A DNA stretch of 34,423 nucleotides from Propionibacteriaceae bacterium UBA6238 (GCA_002441465.1 DJWE01000052.1:37215-71637), one strand, 5' to 3'. Positions 5,354 through 13,299 are shown, counted from the stretch's first letter. The notes: generated by a model from the sequence alone, not told the origin. Numbers and translations are program-made.

Positions 5354-8191
5354 TCAGCTGCAGCCGCTGGTGGCGCCGCAACCCTCACAGATGTAGCAGG
5401 AGCCGGAGCGCCGCATCTTCGTGCCACAGGTGAGGCACAGCGGGGCGTCCACGCTCAGTCCGGACAGCTTCTCCAGCACCTCGGCGGTGGAGTGAGCGTC
5501 CATCTCGACCAGGGCCGGCTGGTTGGCGCCGTCGGCGTGTACGTGTACGTCGTCGGCCGCATCGTTCTTCAGCGCTTCCGACTCGATCATCTCGGCCTCG
5601 TCCTCCTCCGAGAGGTACTTGCCGGTCTCGACGTACCGAGCCCGTTCGGCCGCGGTGTAGATGCCCAACTCGGCGCGCTCGTCGAAGGACAGGTAGTCCA
5701 GGGCCAGCCTGCGGAAGATGTAGTCCATGATCGACTGCGCCATCCGGACGTCCGGGTCGTCGGTCATGCCGGCCGGCTCGAACTTCAGGTTGGTGAACTT
5801 CTGCGCGAACTGCTCCAGCGGCACTCCGTACTGCAGACCGATCGAGACAGCGATCGAGAACGCGTCCATCACGCCGGCCAGGGTGGAGCCCTGCTTGCCG
5901 AGCTTGAGGAACACCTCGCCCAGGGCGCCGTCGTCGTACTGGCCCGAGGTCATGTAACCCTCGGCACCGGCCACGGAGAAGGACGTGGTGCGGCTGATTC
6001 GAGACTTCGGCAGACGCTTGCGACGCGGTCGGTACTCCACCCGCACCTCCTGCTCCGCCTTCACCTCGGCCGCCTCACCGGGCTTCCTGCCGTCGCTGAG
6101 CGGCTGGCCCACCTTGCAGTTGTCGCGGTACACCGCGAGCGCCTTCAGGCCGAGCTTCCAGCCCTGCAGGTAGACATCGGCGATCTCCTCCACCGTGGCG
6201 GTCTCGGGCAGGTTCACCGTCTTGGAGATCGCGCCGGACAGGAACGGCTGCACCGCAGCCATCATCCGGACGTGGCCCATCGGCTTGATCGAGCGCTGAC
6301 CCATCGCGGTGTCGAACACCTCGTAGTGCTCCGGCTTCAGACCGGGGGCGTTCACCACGTGGCCGTTGCTGGAGATGTAGTCGACGATCGCCTCAACGGT
6401 CTCGGCCGGGTAGCCGAGCTTGTGCAGCGCCCGCGGGATCGTCTGGTTGACGATCTGCATCGACCCGCCCCCGACCAGCTTCTTGAACTTCACCAGCGAG
6501 AAGTCCGGTTCGATGCCGGTGGTGTCGCAGTCCATCATGAACCCGATCGTGCCGGTGGGCGCGAGCACGGACGCCTGCGCGTTGCGGAAGCCGTTCTTGG
6601 CTCCCAACGCCACAACCTGGGCCCACTCCGCGCCGGCGGCGGCATGCACTGGCGTGTCGAGTCCGTTGAACGTACGCACATCGTCGTTCGCAGCCTGGTG
6701 CTTGCGCATCACCCGCTGGTGCGCCGAGGCGTTGCGGGCGTAGCCGTTGTAAGGGCCGACCACCGAGGCGAGCTCCGCCGAACGGCGGTACGACACCGCG
6801 GTCATCAACGAGGTGATCGCCGCGGCCAGCGCCCGGCCGCCCTCGGAGTCATAGCCACGACCCACGGCCATCAGCAGCGCGCCAAGGTTGGCGTACCCGA
6901 TGCCCAGCTGACGGAAGTTCCGGGTGGTCTCTCCGATCGACTCAGTCGGGAAGTCCGCGAAGCAGATCGAGATGTCCATCGCAGTGATGATCAGCTCGAC
7001 CGCCTTGGTGAACAGCTCGACATCGAATGTGTCGTCCTCCCGCAGGAACTTCAACAGGTTCAGGCTGGCCAGGTTGCAGGAGCTGTTGTCCAGACTCATG
7101 TACTCACTGCACGGGTTCGACGCGGTGATCCGACCCGACTCCGGATTGGTGTGCCAGTCGTTGATCGTGTCGTCGTACTGCAAGCCAGGATCGGCGCACT
7201 CCCACGCGGCCTGCGAGATCTTGCCGAACAGGTCACGGGCATCGACGGTCTCGATCACCTCGCCGGTCATCCGCGCGCGCAGCCCGAACTCGGAGCCCTC
7301 CTCCACCGCACGCATGAACTCGTCGCTCACTCGCACCGAGTTGTTCGCGTTCTGGTACTGGACGCTGACGATGTCCTTGCCGCCCAGGTCCATGTCGAAC
7401 CCGGCGTCGCGCAGGGCCCGGATCTTGTCCTCCTCGCGCGCCTTGGTCTCCACGAACTCGTAGATGTCGGGATGGTTGACGTCGAGTACGACCATCTTGG
7501 CTGCCCGACGGGTGGCGCCGCCGGACTTGATCGTGCCGGCAGAGGCGTCTGCGCCGCGCATGAACGAGACCGGACCGGACGCGGTTCCGCCCGAAGACAA
7601 CAACTCCTTGCTCGAGCGGATCCGGGACAGGTTCAGGCCGGCTCCCGAGCCGCCCTTGAAGATGAACCCCTCTTCCTTGTACCAGTTCAGGATCGAATCC
7701 ATCGAGTCGTCGACGGACAGAATGAAGCAGGCGCTCACCTGCTGCGGACTACTGGTGCCGACGTTGAACCAGACTGGGGAGTTGAAGCTGAAGTACTGGT
7801 TCAGCAGCATCCAGGTGAGCTCGTGCTCGAAGATCTCGGCGTCCTCGCCGGCGGCGAAGTAGCCGTTCTCCTCTCCCGCCTTGCGGTAGGCCTTCACCAC
7901 CCGGTCGATCAGCGCCTTCAGGCTCTTCTCCCGCTGCGGGGTGCCCAACGCCCCGCGGAAGTACTTCGTGGTCACGATCGTGGACGCGTTCAGGCTCCAG
8001 AAGTCGGGAAACTCCACCCCGCGCTGCTCGAACACATGCTCGCCGGTCTTCCAGTTGGTCTGCACCACGTCACGCAATTCCCAGGTGACCTCGTCGTAGG
8101 GGTGCACGCCGGCGGTGGTGAAGACCCGATTGATCTTCAGACCCGGCGACTTCCGGCCACCCTTGGCGGGTGCCTTCGCGGTCTCGGTCAT
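5354..8191 (-). CDS. nrdJ: Vitamin B12-dependent ribonucleotide reductase (class II)
   Basis: The 945-residue enzyme reduces ribonucleotides to deoxyribonucleotides using adenosylcobalamin. Visible marks include SACFILSVDDSMDSI, the glycine-rich FKGGSGAGLN, NPCSEYMSLDNSSCNLASLN with the active-site Cys and Glu, the PTGTIGFMMDCDTTGIEP segment, and a C-terminal zinc or redox tail with CxxC and CYICEGCG. Length agrees with actinobacterial NrdJ (about 950). The ATG at 8191 follows GAAAGG; a GATAAT element upstream of it could add local promoter activity. It follows nrdR by 41 nt, the standard nrdR-nrdJ operon under NrdR control. Confidence 0.97.
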   Translation of the reverse strand: MTETAKAPAKGGRKSPGLKINRVFTTAGVHPYDEVTWELRDVVQTNWKTGEHVFEQRGVEFPDFWSLNASTIVTTKYFRGALGTPQREKSLKALIDRVVKAYRKAGEENGYFAAGEDAEIFEHELTWMLLNQYFSFNSPVWFNVGTSSPQQVSACFILSVDDSMDSILNWYKEEGFIFKGGSGAGLNLSRIRSSKELLSSGGTASGPVSFMRGADASAGTIKSGGATRRAAKMVVLDVNHPDIYEFVETKAREEDKIRALRDAGFDMDLGGKDIVSVQYQNANNSVRVSDEFMRAVEEGSEFGLRARMTGEVIETVDARDLFGKISQAAWECADPGLQYDDTINDWHTNPESGRITASNPCSEYMSLDNSSCNLASLNLLKFLREDDTFDVELFTKAVELIITAMDISICFADFPTESIGETTRNFRQLGIGYANLGALLMAVGRGYDSEGGRALAAAITSLMTAVSYRRSAELASVVGPYNGYARNASAHQRVMRKHQAANDDVRTFNGLDTPVHAAAGAEWAQVVALGAKNGFRNAQASVLAPTGTIGFMMDCDTTGIEPDFSLVKFKKLVGGGSMQIVNQTIPRALHKLGYPAETVEAIVDYISSNGHVVNAPGLKPEHYEVFDTAMGQRSIKPMGHVRMMAAVQPFLSGAISKTVNLPETATVEEIADVYLQGWKLGLKALAVYRDNCKVGQPLSDGRKPGEAAEVKAEQEVRVEYRPRRKRLPKSRISRTTSFSVAGAEGYMTSGQYDDGALGEVFLKLGKQGSTLAGVMDAFSIAVSIGLQYGVPLEQFAQKFTNLKFEPAGMTDDPDVRMAQSIMDYIFRRLALDYLSFDERAELGIYTAAERARYVETGKYLSEEDEAEMIESEALKNDAADDVHVHADGANQPALVEMDAHSTAEVLEKLSGLSVDAPLCLTCGTKMRRSGSCYICEGCGATSGCS

Positions 8192-8232
8192 GGTGGGGCT
8201 GCCTTTCGATTATCAGAGGGGGGAGGGAGTAG

Positions 8233-8691
8233 TCAGTTCGTGACCAGCGCCGAGCGGCGCAGGGTTTCGATCTCGGTCTCGAAGTCCTCGACCGAGTCGT
8301 AGTGCTTGTAGACCGAGGCGAACCGCAGGTACGCCACGGAGTCGAGTTCGCTCAGTGGGCCCAGGATGGCCAGCCCCACCTCATCGGCGGGGATCTCGGC
8401 CTGCCCGCTGGCCCGCAGTGTTTCCTCCACGCGTTGCCCGAGACGGGCCAGGTCGGCCTCGGAGACCGGGCGGCCTTTGCATGCCTTCGCGACCCCGTTC
8501 ACGACCTTCTCGCGGGAAAACGGCTCCACCACGCCGGATCGCTTCACAACCACCAACTGCATCTGTTCCAGAGTCGTGAACCGCCGCTCGCAGGCCGGGC
8601 ACTGGCGGCGCCGGCGAATGCTGGTGCCGTCCTCGGCAACGCGGCTGTCCAGAACCCTGGTGTCGGTGTTGCGGCAGAACGGGCAGTGCAC
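8233..8691 (-). CDS. nrdR: Transcriptional repressor NrdR
   Basis: The 152-residue protein has the NrdR zinc ribbon (Cys3, Cys6, Cys31, Cys34; MHCPFC...RRRQCPACERRFTT) and an ATP-cone (about residues 48-138: VVVKRSGVVEPFSREKVVNG...YLRFASVYKHY). NrdR binds dATP/ATP and represses ribonucleotide reductase genes. The start is GTG at 8691 after a purine-rich AGGAAGGAAG. It lies directly upstream of nrdJ, and its own promoter carries two NrdR-box-like palindromes, indicating autoregulation. Confidence 0.97.
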   Translation of the reverse strand: MHCPFCRNTDTRVLDSRVAEDGTSIRRRRQCPACERRFTTLEQMQLVVVKRSGVVEPFSREKVVNGVAKACKGRPVSEADLARLGQRVEETLRASGQAEIPADEVGLAILGPLSELDSVAYLRFASVYKHYDSVEDFETEIETLRRSALVTN

Positions 8692-8731
8692 GGTCCTAGC
8701 TTCCTTCCTGGGGATCCAGCGGTGGATGGCG

Positions 8732-8740
8732 TGTGGATAA
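8732..8740 (-). promoter_or_regulatory. DnaA-box match in the nrdR leader
   Basis: TTATCCACA on the minus strand is a perfect match to the classical DnaA box, 41 nt upstream of the nrdR start. DnaA is known to bind ribonucleotide reductase promoters in some bacteria; function here is inferred from sequence only. Confidence 0.45.
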
Positions 8741-8755
8741 CTTGTGGGTGGTGGA

Positions 8756-8768
8756 CCACTATCTGTGG
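8756..8768. promoter_or_regulatory. NrdR box 1 (proximal)
   Basis: CCACTATCTGTGG has 4-bp inverted arms around TATCT. It overlaps the probable -10 element (GATAGT on the minus strand, 8758-8763) of nrdR-nrdJ. A possible -35 (TTACAG, 8782-8787) sits 18 bp upstream. Confidence 0.7.
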
Positions 8769-8787
8769 AGGAACCACAACGCTGTAA

Positions 8788-8800
8788 CTACTAGATGTAG
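8788..8800. promoter_or_regulatory. NrdR box 2 (distal)
   Basis: CTACTAGATGTAG has the same architecture as box 1 (4-bp arms, 5-bp centre). Centre-to-centre distance is 32 bp, about three helical turns, as expected for paired NrdR boxes bound on one face of DNA. Confidence 0.75.
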
Positions 8801-8872
8801 AGGTTATGCCGCGATCTGAGCCCTGGCAAGACCGATCCTGCGCGTGTCGCCCGAATGGCCCGAATTGCGCAC

Positions 8873-8900
8873 GCCGACCGGTTCGGACGGACCGGTCGGC
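8873..8900 (-). terminator. Strong hairpin after the SOS-boxed membrane-protein gene
   Basis: GCCGACCGGT (8873-8882) and ACCGGTCGGC (8891-8900) form a perfect 10-bp stem with an 8-nt loop, 17 nt beyond the stop codon of the gene ending at 8917. It separates that gene from the nrdR promoter. Confidence 0.65.
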
Positions 8901-8916
8901 GGGGATTCAGCCAGAG

Positions 8917-9282
8917 TCAGCCTTGCGCAGCGACCGCCACCGGAACCTCGGGCGCAGCCGGAACGGGCGCGTCGCTCACCGACAGGAACGCCCCCACCAG
9001 CACCACCGCGGCCACGGCAACCACCGTCAAGAACAGCACCACGACGACCGCGATACCGCGATCGGTCAGCTGCCACGAATCTCTTGTCGCAGTTGGACGC
9101 GGCAGCGGTCGGCTCACCGATGCCGGACGGAGTCGCGGGGCAGCCACGCCCTGTGGCCGGCCACCCGGGAGCCCGACCAGCTGCGGCCTCGATTGAGGCC
9201 CGCTCTCGACGTGGCGCCAGCGCGTCGACTGCGGACCGGTGGGAACCCGGACGACCAGGTCGTCGACTGGCAGCGCGCTCAT
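8917..9282 (-). CDS. SOS-boxed single-span membrane protein, candidate cell-division inhibitor (ChiZ/DivS-like position)
   Basis: The 121-residue protein has a Pro/Arg-rich cytoplasmic part (residues 1-80), one transmembrane helix (GIAVVVVLFLTVVAVAAVVLVGAFL) and a short Ala/Pro-rich external tail. In actinobacteria the gene between nrdR and lexA often encodes an SOS-induced division inhibitor of the Rv2719c/ChiZ or DivS type, frequently with a LysM domain. No LysM is seen here. ATG 9282 is preferred over 9303 because GGAG sits 5 nt upstream. A promoter and an SOS box precede it. The role is inferred from topology, position and regulation, not homology. Confidence 0.65.
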   Translation of the reverse strand: MSALPVDDLVVRVPTGPQSTRWRHVESGPQSRPQLVGLPGGRPQGVAAPRLRPASVSRPLPRPTATRDSWQLTDRGIAVVVVLFLTVVAVAAVVLVGAFLSVSDAPVPAAPEVPVAVAAQG

Positions 9283-9318
9283 GGCTTCTCCTTCGTGTCG
9301 CACAGGTGTTCGATATCT

Positions 9319-9347
9319 GTTCTAGCTCAACTCGCTCGCCAGATCAA
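9319..9347 (-). promoter_or_regulatory. Promoter of the SOS-boxed membrane-protein gene
   Basis: On the minus strand TTGATC (9342-9347) and TAGAAC (9319-9324) are separated by exactly 17 bp. The -10 box overlaps a second, imperfect LexA-like half-site (GTTC). The SOS box lies 7 bp upstream of the -35 box. Confidence 0.6.
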
Positions 9348-9354
9348 GCACATT

Positions 9355-9368
9355 CGAACAACTGTTCG
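9355..9368. promoter_or_regulatory. SOS (LexA) box
   Basis: CGAACAACTGTTCG, preceded by T, matches the actinobacterial LexA consensus TCGAAC-N4-GTTCGA in both half-sites except the last base. It is positioned to control the minus-strand membrane-protein gene, and could also affect the AbrB gene to the right. Confidence 0.8.
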
Positions 9369-9446
9369 CCCGCGTGTCGGGCAGTGACAAGCCTCGCACC
9401 CGCCTCTGACACTTTCCCCGGACCCACCGCCCGTCCGTCAACGAGG

Positions 9447-9452
9447 TAAGAT
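9447..9452 (+). promoter_or_regulatory. -10 box of the AbrB-PEP enzyme operon
   Basis: TAAGAT lies 31 nt before the GTG at 9484, and GAGAGG at 9471-9476 serves as ribosome-binding site. The surrounding TAAGATATTTCTTG is AT-rich for this genome. No convincing -35 box is seen. Confidence 0.45.
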
Positions 9453-9483
9453 ATTTCTTGTATCCAAGACGAGAGGCCGACCC

Positions 9484-9729
9484 GTGGCGCACACCCATCC
9501 CAAGGATCCCAACCGCCGCTTCTACGGAACGGTCACCGTGAGCGACCGGGGCCAGGTGGCCATCCCGGCCGAGGCGCGCCGCGACCTCGGGATCGAGGTC
9601 GGCGACAAACTGCTGGTCTTCGGCGATCTCACGTTCGGTCTCGCGCTCGGCAGGGCCGACGACCTCCTCGCCAACATCCCCGGCCTGGCACGCGTCCTGG
9701 GCGGTCTCGAACCTCCCGTCGATGAGTGA
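9484..9729 (+). CDS. AbrB/MazE/SpoVT-family DNA-binding protein
   Basis: The 81-residue protein contains GTVTVSDRGQVAIPAEARRD, then LGIEVGDKLLVFGD, the swapped-hairpin AbrB fold used by transition-state regulators and antitoxins. The GTG at 9484 follows GAGAGG. Its last codons overlap the start of the PEP-utilising enzyme (ATGAGTGA, 9722-9729), so the two are translationally coupled. No toxin gene is adjacent, which argues for a regulator of its partner gene rather than an antitoxin (inference). Confidence 0.88.
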   Translation: MAHTHPKDPNRRFYGTVTVSDRGQVAIPAEARRDLGIEVGDKLLVFGDLTFGLALGRADDLLANIPGLARVLGGLEPPVDE

Positions 9730-12280
9730 ACGTGCCCGGCGCGGTCTTGTCGGCACGACGGCGAATCTCGGCGCCGCACTGATCTCGCTCACGCTGGTCC
9801 TCGTGTCGGGGCTGCCTGTGGCTGCACTGGTACCGCTGTGCGTCCTTGCCGGCACCGCCGGCTATTTCCTCGGCATGCTCACCGGCCGGGCAGCCCTGCA
9901 CCTCCTGGATCGGGTTCGGCTGGCTCCCCCCGGCCGGCCGGCCTACCGGCTGGTCGCGCTGCCCCCGGAGGAGGCGGACGCCGCGGGCGGCAAGGCGCGC
10001 GCCCTGGCCCGGCTCACGCAGGCGGGCTACCCGGTACCGCCGGGACTCGTGCTGCTCCCCCGCGCGTTCGTCGACGACGACCTCACCACCAATGGGCGCG
10101 CAGCCCTGGCCAGTGCGCTTCGCAGGCTCGGCCCCGGCCCGTTCGCCGTCCGCTCCTCCGCTCTGGCGGAGGACTCGGCGACAGCCTCGTTCGCCGGCGC
10201 ATTCGAGACCGTGCTGGACGTCGCCGCTGACGACGTATCGGCAGCGATCGTCACGGTGCGGGCCTCCCGGCGCGCCGACCGGGTCCGGGGGTACGCCGAC
10301 GCCCGCGGCGTAGCGGACACCGGCGAGGTGGCCGTGATCGTCCAGCGAATGGTGCCCGCGCAGCTCGCCGGGGTCCTGTTCACCGCCGATCCGCTCACCG
10401 GCGACCTCGATCGGATGCGGGGCAACCTGGTCGCCGGCACCGGCGAGGCTCTGGTCTCCGGCGCGGCCGATGCGGCGAGCTTCACCTTCAGCCGGCCCGA
10501 CGGGGCGTACAAGGGCCCCCTCGAGCTGAGGCCGCACGCCGCGCGGCTGCACGACTCGGCCCACCGCATCGAGGCCCTCTTCGACGGCGTCGCCCAGGAC
10601 ATCGAGTGGGCCGTGGCCGAGCGCCGACTATGGATCCTGCAGGCCCGCCCGATCAGTACCATGAGCGGCTGGAACCCGGTCACAGCCGAGCGCAACGACT
10701 CCCTTACCGGGACTTGCCTGTGGTCGGCGACCAACCTGTCCGAGGCCAACCCCGAGCCTCAGACCCCGCTCACGATCTCAGTGGTCGCCTACCAGCAAGA
10801 CCACGGCGGACCGTCGATGAAGGTGCGCGGACGGGAGATGGCCGGGACCATCGGCGGGCGCCCGTATGCGAATCTCACCGTCCAGCTCAGCGCCCAGGGC
10901 CCGAAGGCCCTCGCCGACCCCAGGGCGGCGTACGAGAGGATGGCGGCGCTGTGGGGCGCGCTGCCCGAGGCCGTGCCCGTGCCCCTGCTGCCGATCAGCC
11001 GTCGCGACGGGAAGGACGACGGCGCCCGGCTGCTCGGTGAGTTGGTGCGGCTGGCCCGACACCGACTCGGCCTCAACCGCTTCCTCGACACCAGCCCCGC
11101 CGCCTGCCGGCGAATCGCGGACGGGGTTGCCGACTGCCGCACCACCGACGACCTCCTGCGACTGTGGACCGCCGAGCTGTTCCCGGCGTCCCTGCGGGCG
11201 TTCTGGGCGGTGATCGCCGCCACCGGCAACCGGAGCGATCCCGTCGAGGCCGAACTCGGCGAGTTGGTCGGCACCGAGGACGCGGCCGTTCTGCTGGCCA
11301 ACGTCTCCGGCGTGGCCGGAGGGCTGGAGAGCCTCGGTCCCGCTGCGGGCCTGCAGCGGGTGCTCGCGGGCACCCTTACCCGCGAGGAGTATCTCCGGCG
11401 CTTCGGCCACCGCGGCCACAACGAGGTCGAACTCTCCTGGCCGCGCCCCGCCGAGGATCCCGGCTGGCTCGATCGCGCCCTCGCCGGCGCCGCGTCCTCC
11501 GATGTCGCGGGTCTCCAGTCGCGGCAGCAAGCAGCATTCGGGGCCGCCCTCGATCGGCTGCGCGCCGGCCATCCCCGACAGGCGCCGGCCATCGAGCGCC
11601 GGCTGCGGCGGCGCGCCGTGCGGGCCGCGCGGCGCGAGCTGGTGCGCTCGGAGTCCGTCCGCTGGACCGGATTGACCCGGCGATTCGCACTCCGGGCCGG
11701 CGAGGTCCTCGGCATCGGCGAGGACGTGTTCTTGCTCACCCTGCCCGAACTGCTCGCCGCTCTGGTCGGCGACACCTCGTCGTATCGGCATGTCGAGGTG
11801 CGCCGTCAGGCCATGGCACGGTACCGCGCACTGCCGCCCCTGCCCGGTTTCATCGTCGGACGTTTCGATCCCTTCGACTGGGCCGCGCAGGAGGACCGGC
11901 GTACCGATTACTTCGTCGCCGGCCGCCACACTGCTCCAGCGCTCGCCAACTCCACCGATGTCCTGCACGGCGCGCCAGCCTCGTCCGGAGTGGCCGAGGG
12001 CGTCGTCCGGCGCCTGGACCGAATCGAGGACGCCGACCAACTGCGTCCCGGCGAGGTGCTGGTCACCCCCTTGACCAACATCGGCTGGACGCCCCTGTTC
12101 CCCCGCGCCGCGGCGGTCGTCACCGACATCGGCGCTCCGCTGAGCCACGCGGCGATCGTCGCCCGTGAACTCGGCATCCCGGCCGTGGTCGGCTGCGGGG
12201 ATGCCACCAGCCGCCTGTCGACCGGTGCGCGAGTGCGGGTGGACGGAGCCCGCGGCACCGTGGAGCTCCTGGGCAGGTAG
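9722..12280 (+). CDS. Membrane-anchored PEP-synthase-like phosphotransferase
   Basis: The 852-residue protein has two hydrophobic helices at residues 12-52, then a PPDK-type ATP-grasp domain (about 80-310: GGKARALARLTQAGYPVPPG, PFAVRSSALAEDSATASFAGAFETVL, WILQARPI), a long middle region (about 330-760) and a C-terminal swivelling domain with GAPLSHAAIVARELGIPAVVG. His809 fits the phosphohistidine signature. The C-terminal PEP/pyruvate barrel of true PEP synthase is missing, so the order resembles rifampin phosphotransferase. The middle region would carry the acceptor site; its substrate is unknown. The N-terminal anchor is unusual for this family. Coupled to the AbrB regulator. Confidence 0.82.
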   Translation: MSERARRGLVGTTANLGAALISLTLVLVSGLPVAALVPLCVLAGTAGYFLGMLTGRAALHLLDRVRLAPPGRPAYRLVALPPEEADAAGGKARALARLTQAGYPVPPGLVLLPRAFVDDDLTTNGRAALASALRRLGPGPFAVRSSALAEDSATASFAGAFETVLDVAADDVSAAIVTVRASRRADRVRGYADARGVADTGEVAVIVQRMVPAQLAGVLFTADPLTGDLDRMRGNLVAGTGEALVSGAADAASFTFSRPDGAYKGPLELRPHAARLHDSAHRIEALFDGVAQDIEWAVAERRLWILQARPISTMSGWNPVTAERNDSLTGTCLWSATNLSEANPEPQTPLTISVVAYQQDHGGPSMKVRGREMAGTIGGRPYANLTVQLSAQGPKALADPRAAYERMAALWGALPEAVPVPLLPISRRDGKDDGARLLGELVRLARHRLGLNRFLDTSPAACRRIADGVADCRTTDDLLRLWTAELFPASLRAFWAVIAATGNRSDPVEAELGELVGTEDAAVLLANVSGVAGGLESLGPAAGLQRVLAGTLTREEYLRRFGHRGHNEVELSWPRPAEDPGWLDRALAGAASSDVAGLQSRQQAAFGAALDRLRAGHPRQAPAIERRLRRRAVRAARRELVRSESVRWTGLTRRFALRAGEVLGIGEDVFLLTLPELLAALVGDTSSYRHVEVRRQAMARYRALPPLPGFIVGRFDPFDWAAQEDRRTDYFVAGRHTAPALANSTDVLHGAPASSGVAEGVVRRLDRIEDADQLRPGEVLVTPLTNIGWTPLFPRAAAVVTDIGAPLSHAAIVARELGIPAVVGCGDATSRLSTGARVRVDGARGTVELLGR

Positions 12281-12329
12281 GCCACTGCGGAACCGTCCCT
12301 GCCGCTGCAGACCCCGATCGCGACACGCT

Positions 12330-12343
12330 CGAACAGGTGTTTG
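12330..12343. promoter_or_regulatory. SOS-like box upstream of the integrase
   Basis: CGAACAGGTGTTTG resembles the LexA consensus CGAAC-N4-GTTCG with one mismatch, and is preceded by T. It lies 82 nt upstream of the chosen integrase start. If LexA binds, integrase (and hence excision) would be DNA-damage-responsive. A single imperfect site in GC-rich DNA can arise by chance. Confidence 0.45.
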
Positions 12344-12424
12344 GCTCAAACCTCGCTACCTGAGTGCGGCCGCGTGATGTACAGCGGCCACCGAGCCCCC
12401 GGCGAAGGCGCCAAGCTCAGGCTC

Positions 12425-13240
12425 ATGAGAACCCCCAACCGGCAGTCGGCGGCCGATATCGCCGACTACTCAACCGCCCAAGCCGCAGCTGGGAAGCCAG
12501 GGACCACCATCTACCTGAGGACCTGGCAACTCCGCCGCTTCGCAGAAGAGCACCCGGGCAGCATCAGGACGGCCACCACAGCCGACCTAGCCCGATACCT
12601 CGCCGGACACGGTTGGGCACCCGCGACCATGTACAGCGTCCGCGCGACGTTCCGCGGCTTCTATGGATACCTCGCGGCGGCTGGGAGGATCCGCCGCAAT
12701 CCCGCAGCCGCGCTCCCCCCGATCAGCCGCCCCAGGATCGAACCGCGGCCTGCCCCTGAGGACATCGTCTCGTCCCCGTGCCGGGATCCACGCGTGCAGC
12801 TGATGGTGGAGCTCGGCGCCCGTCAGGGGCTTCGCCGGCGCGAGATCGTGTCCATCCACTCCCGAGACCTCGTCCGGGACCTGACTGGCTGGTCATTGAT
12901 CGTCCACGGAAAGGGGTCGAAGGAGCGAACGGTGCCACTGCATGACGACCTGGCCGAGCGGATCATCGAACGTGGTCCAGGGTGGCTGTTCCCGTCGACC
13001 TCGCCCAGGTCGACCTCTGGCCACCTATCGGCCAACTACGCCGGAGTCCTAATCTCGCGTGAGCTCGACGGCTGGACGGCCCACAGCCTGCGCAGGCGAT
13101 TCGCCACCAAGGTGTACGCGGAGAGCCACGATCTCCGCGCTGTTCAGAAGCTGCTCGGGCATGCGTCGCTCGCGACCACCCAGCTGTACGTGGGCACCGA
13201 TCAGACCGCGCTCAGGAGCGCGATCCAGCACGCTGCCTAG
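12425..13240 (+). CDS. int: Tyrosine site-specific integrase of the prophage
   Basis: The 271-residue recombinase has an N-terminal SAM-like core-binding domain (residues 5-100) and a catalytic domain with all six expected residues: Arg137 (QGLRRRE), Lys163 (HGKGSKER), His220 and Arg223 (HSLRRRF), His246 (LGHAS) and Tyr255 (QLYVG). It lacks the extra arm-binding domain of long phage integrases, so it is XerC-sized. The frame is open from TTG 12341; ATG 12377 and ATG 12425 are candidates. 12425 is chosen because the folded domain starts there, but no clear Shine-Dalgarno sequence decides it. Confidence 0.9.
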   Translation: MRTPNRQSAADIADYSTAQAAAGKPGTTIYLRTWQLRRFAEEHPGSIRTATTADLARYLAGHGWAPATMYSVRATFRGFYGYLAAAGRIRRNPAAALPPISRPRIEPRPAPEDIVSSPCRDPRVQLMVELGARQGLRRREIVSIHSRDLVRDLTGWSLIVHGKGSKERTVPLHDDLAERIIERGPGWLFPSTSPRSTSGHLSANYAGVLISRELDGWTAHSLRRRFATKVYAESHDLRAVQKLLGHASLATTQLYVGTDQTALRSAIQHAA

Positions 13241-13252
13241 CCCGGACGCGAA

Positions 13253-13290
13253 GGGGCCCCAGCACTTCGGTGCTGGGGCCCCCCCTTTGT
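13253..13290. terminator. Bidirectional terminator between integrase and late operon
   Basis: GGGGCCCCAGCAC (13253-13265) and GTGCTGGGGCCCC (13270-13282) form a perfect 13-bp stem with a TTCG tetraloop, followed by CCCCTTTGT. It sits between the convergent integrase and holin genes and is the strongest terminator in the window. Confidence 0.93.
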
Positions 13291-13299
13291 TGTCAGGAG

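Noticed and set aside
5345..8302. A 985-residue open frame on the plus strand
   Set aside because: It is antisense to nrdJ, which has clear catalytic motifs. The Arg/His/Gly/Leu-rich composition is typical of antisense frames in high-GC DNA.
9484..12280. Toxin-antitoxin pair with the AbrB protein as antitoxin
   Set aside because: The coupled partner is a large phosphotransferase-like enzyme, not a small toxin.
9722..12280. True phosphoenolpyruvate synthase (ppsA)
   Set aside because: The protein ends just after the phosphohistidine domain; the PEP/pyruvate-binding barrel is missing.
10778..12349. A 523-residue minus-strand frame
   Set aside because: Antisense to the PEP-synthase-like enzyme, with low-complexity Gly/Arg composition.
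12341..12424. N-terminal extension of the integrase from TTG 12341
   Set aside because: It would overlap the SOS-like box and adds 28 residues with no core-binding-domain character.
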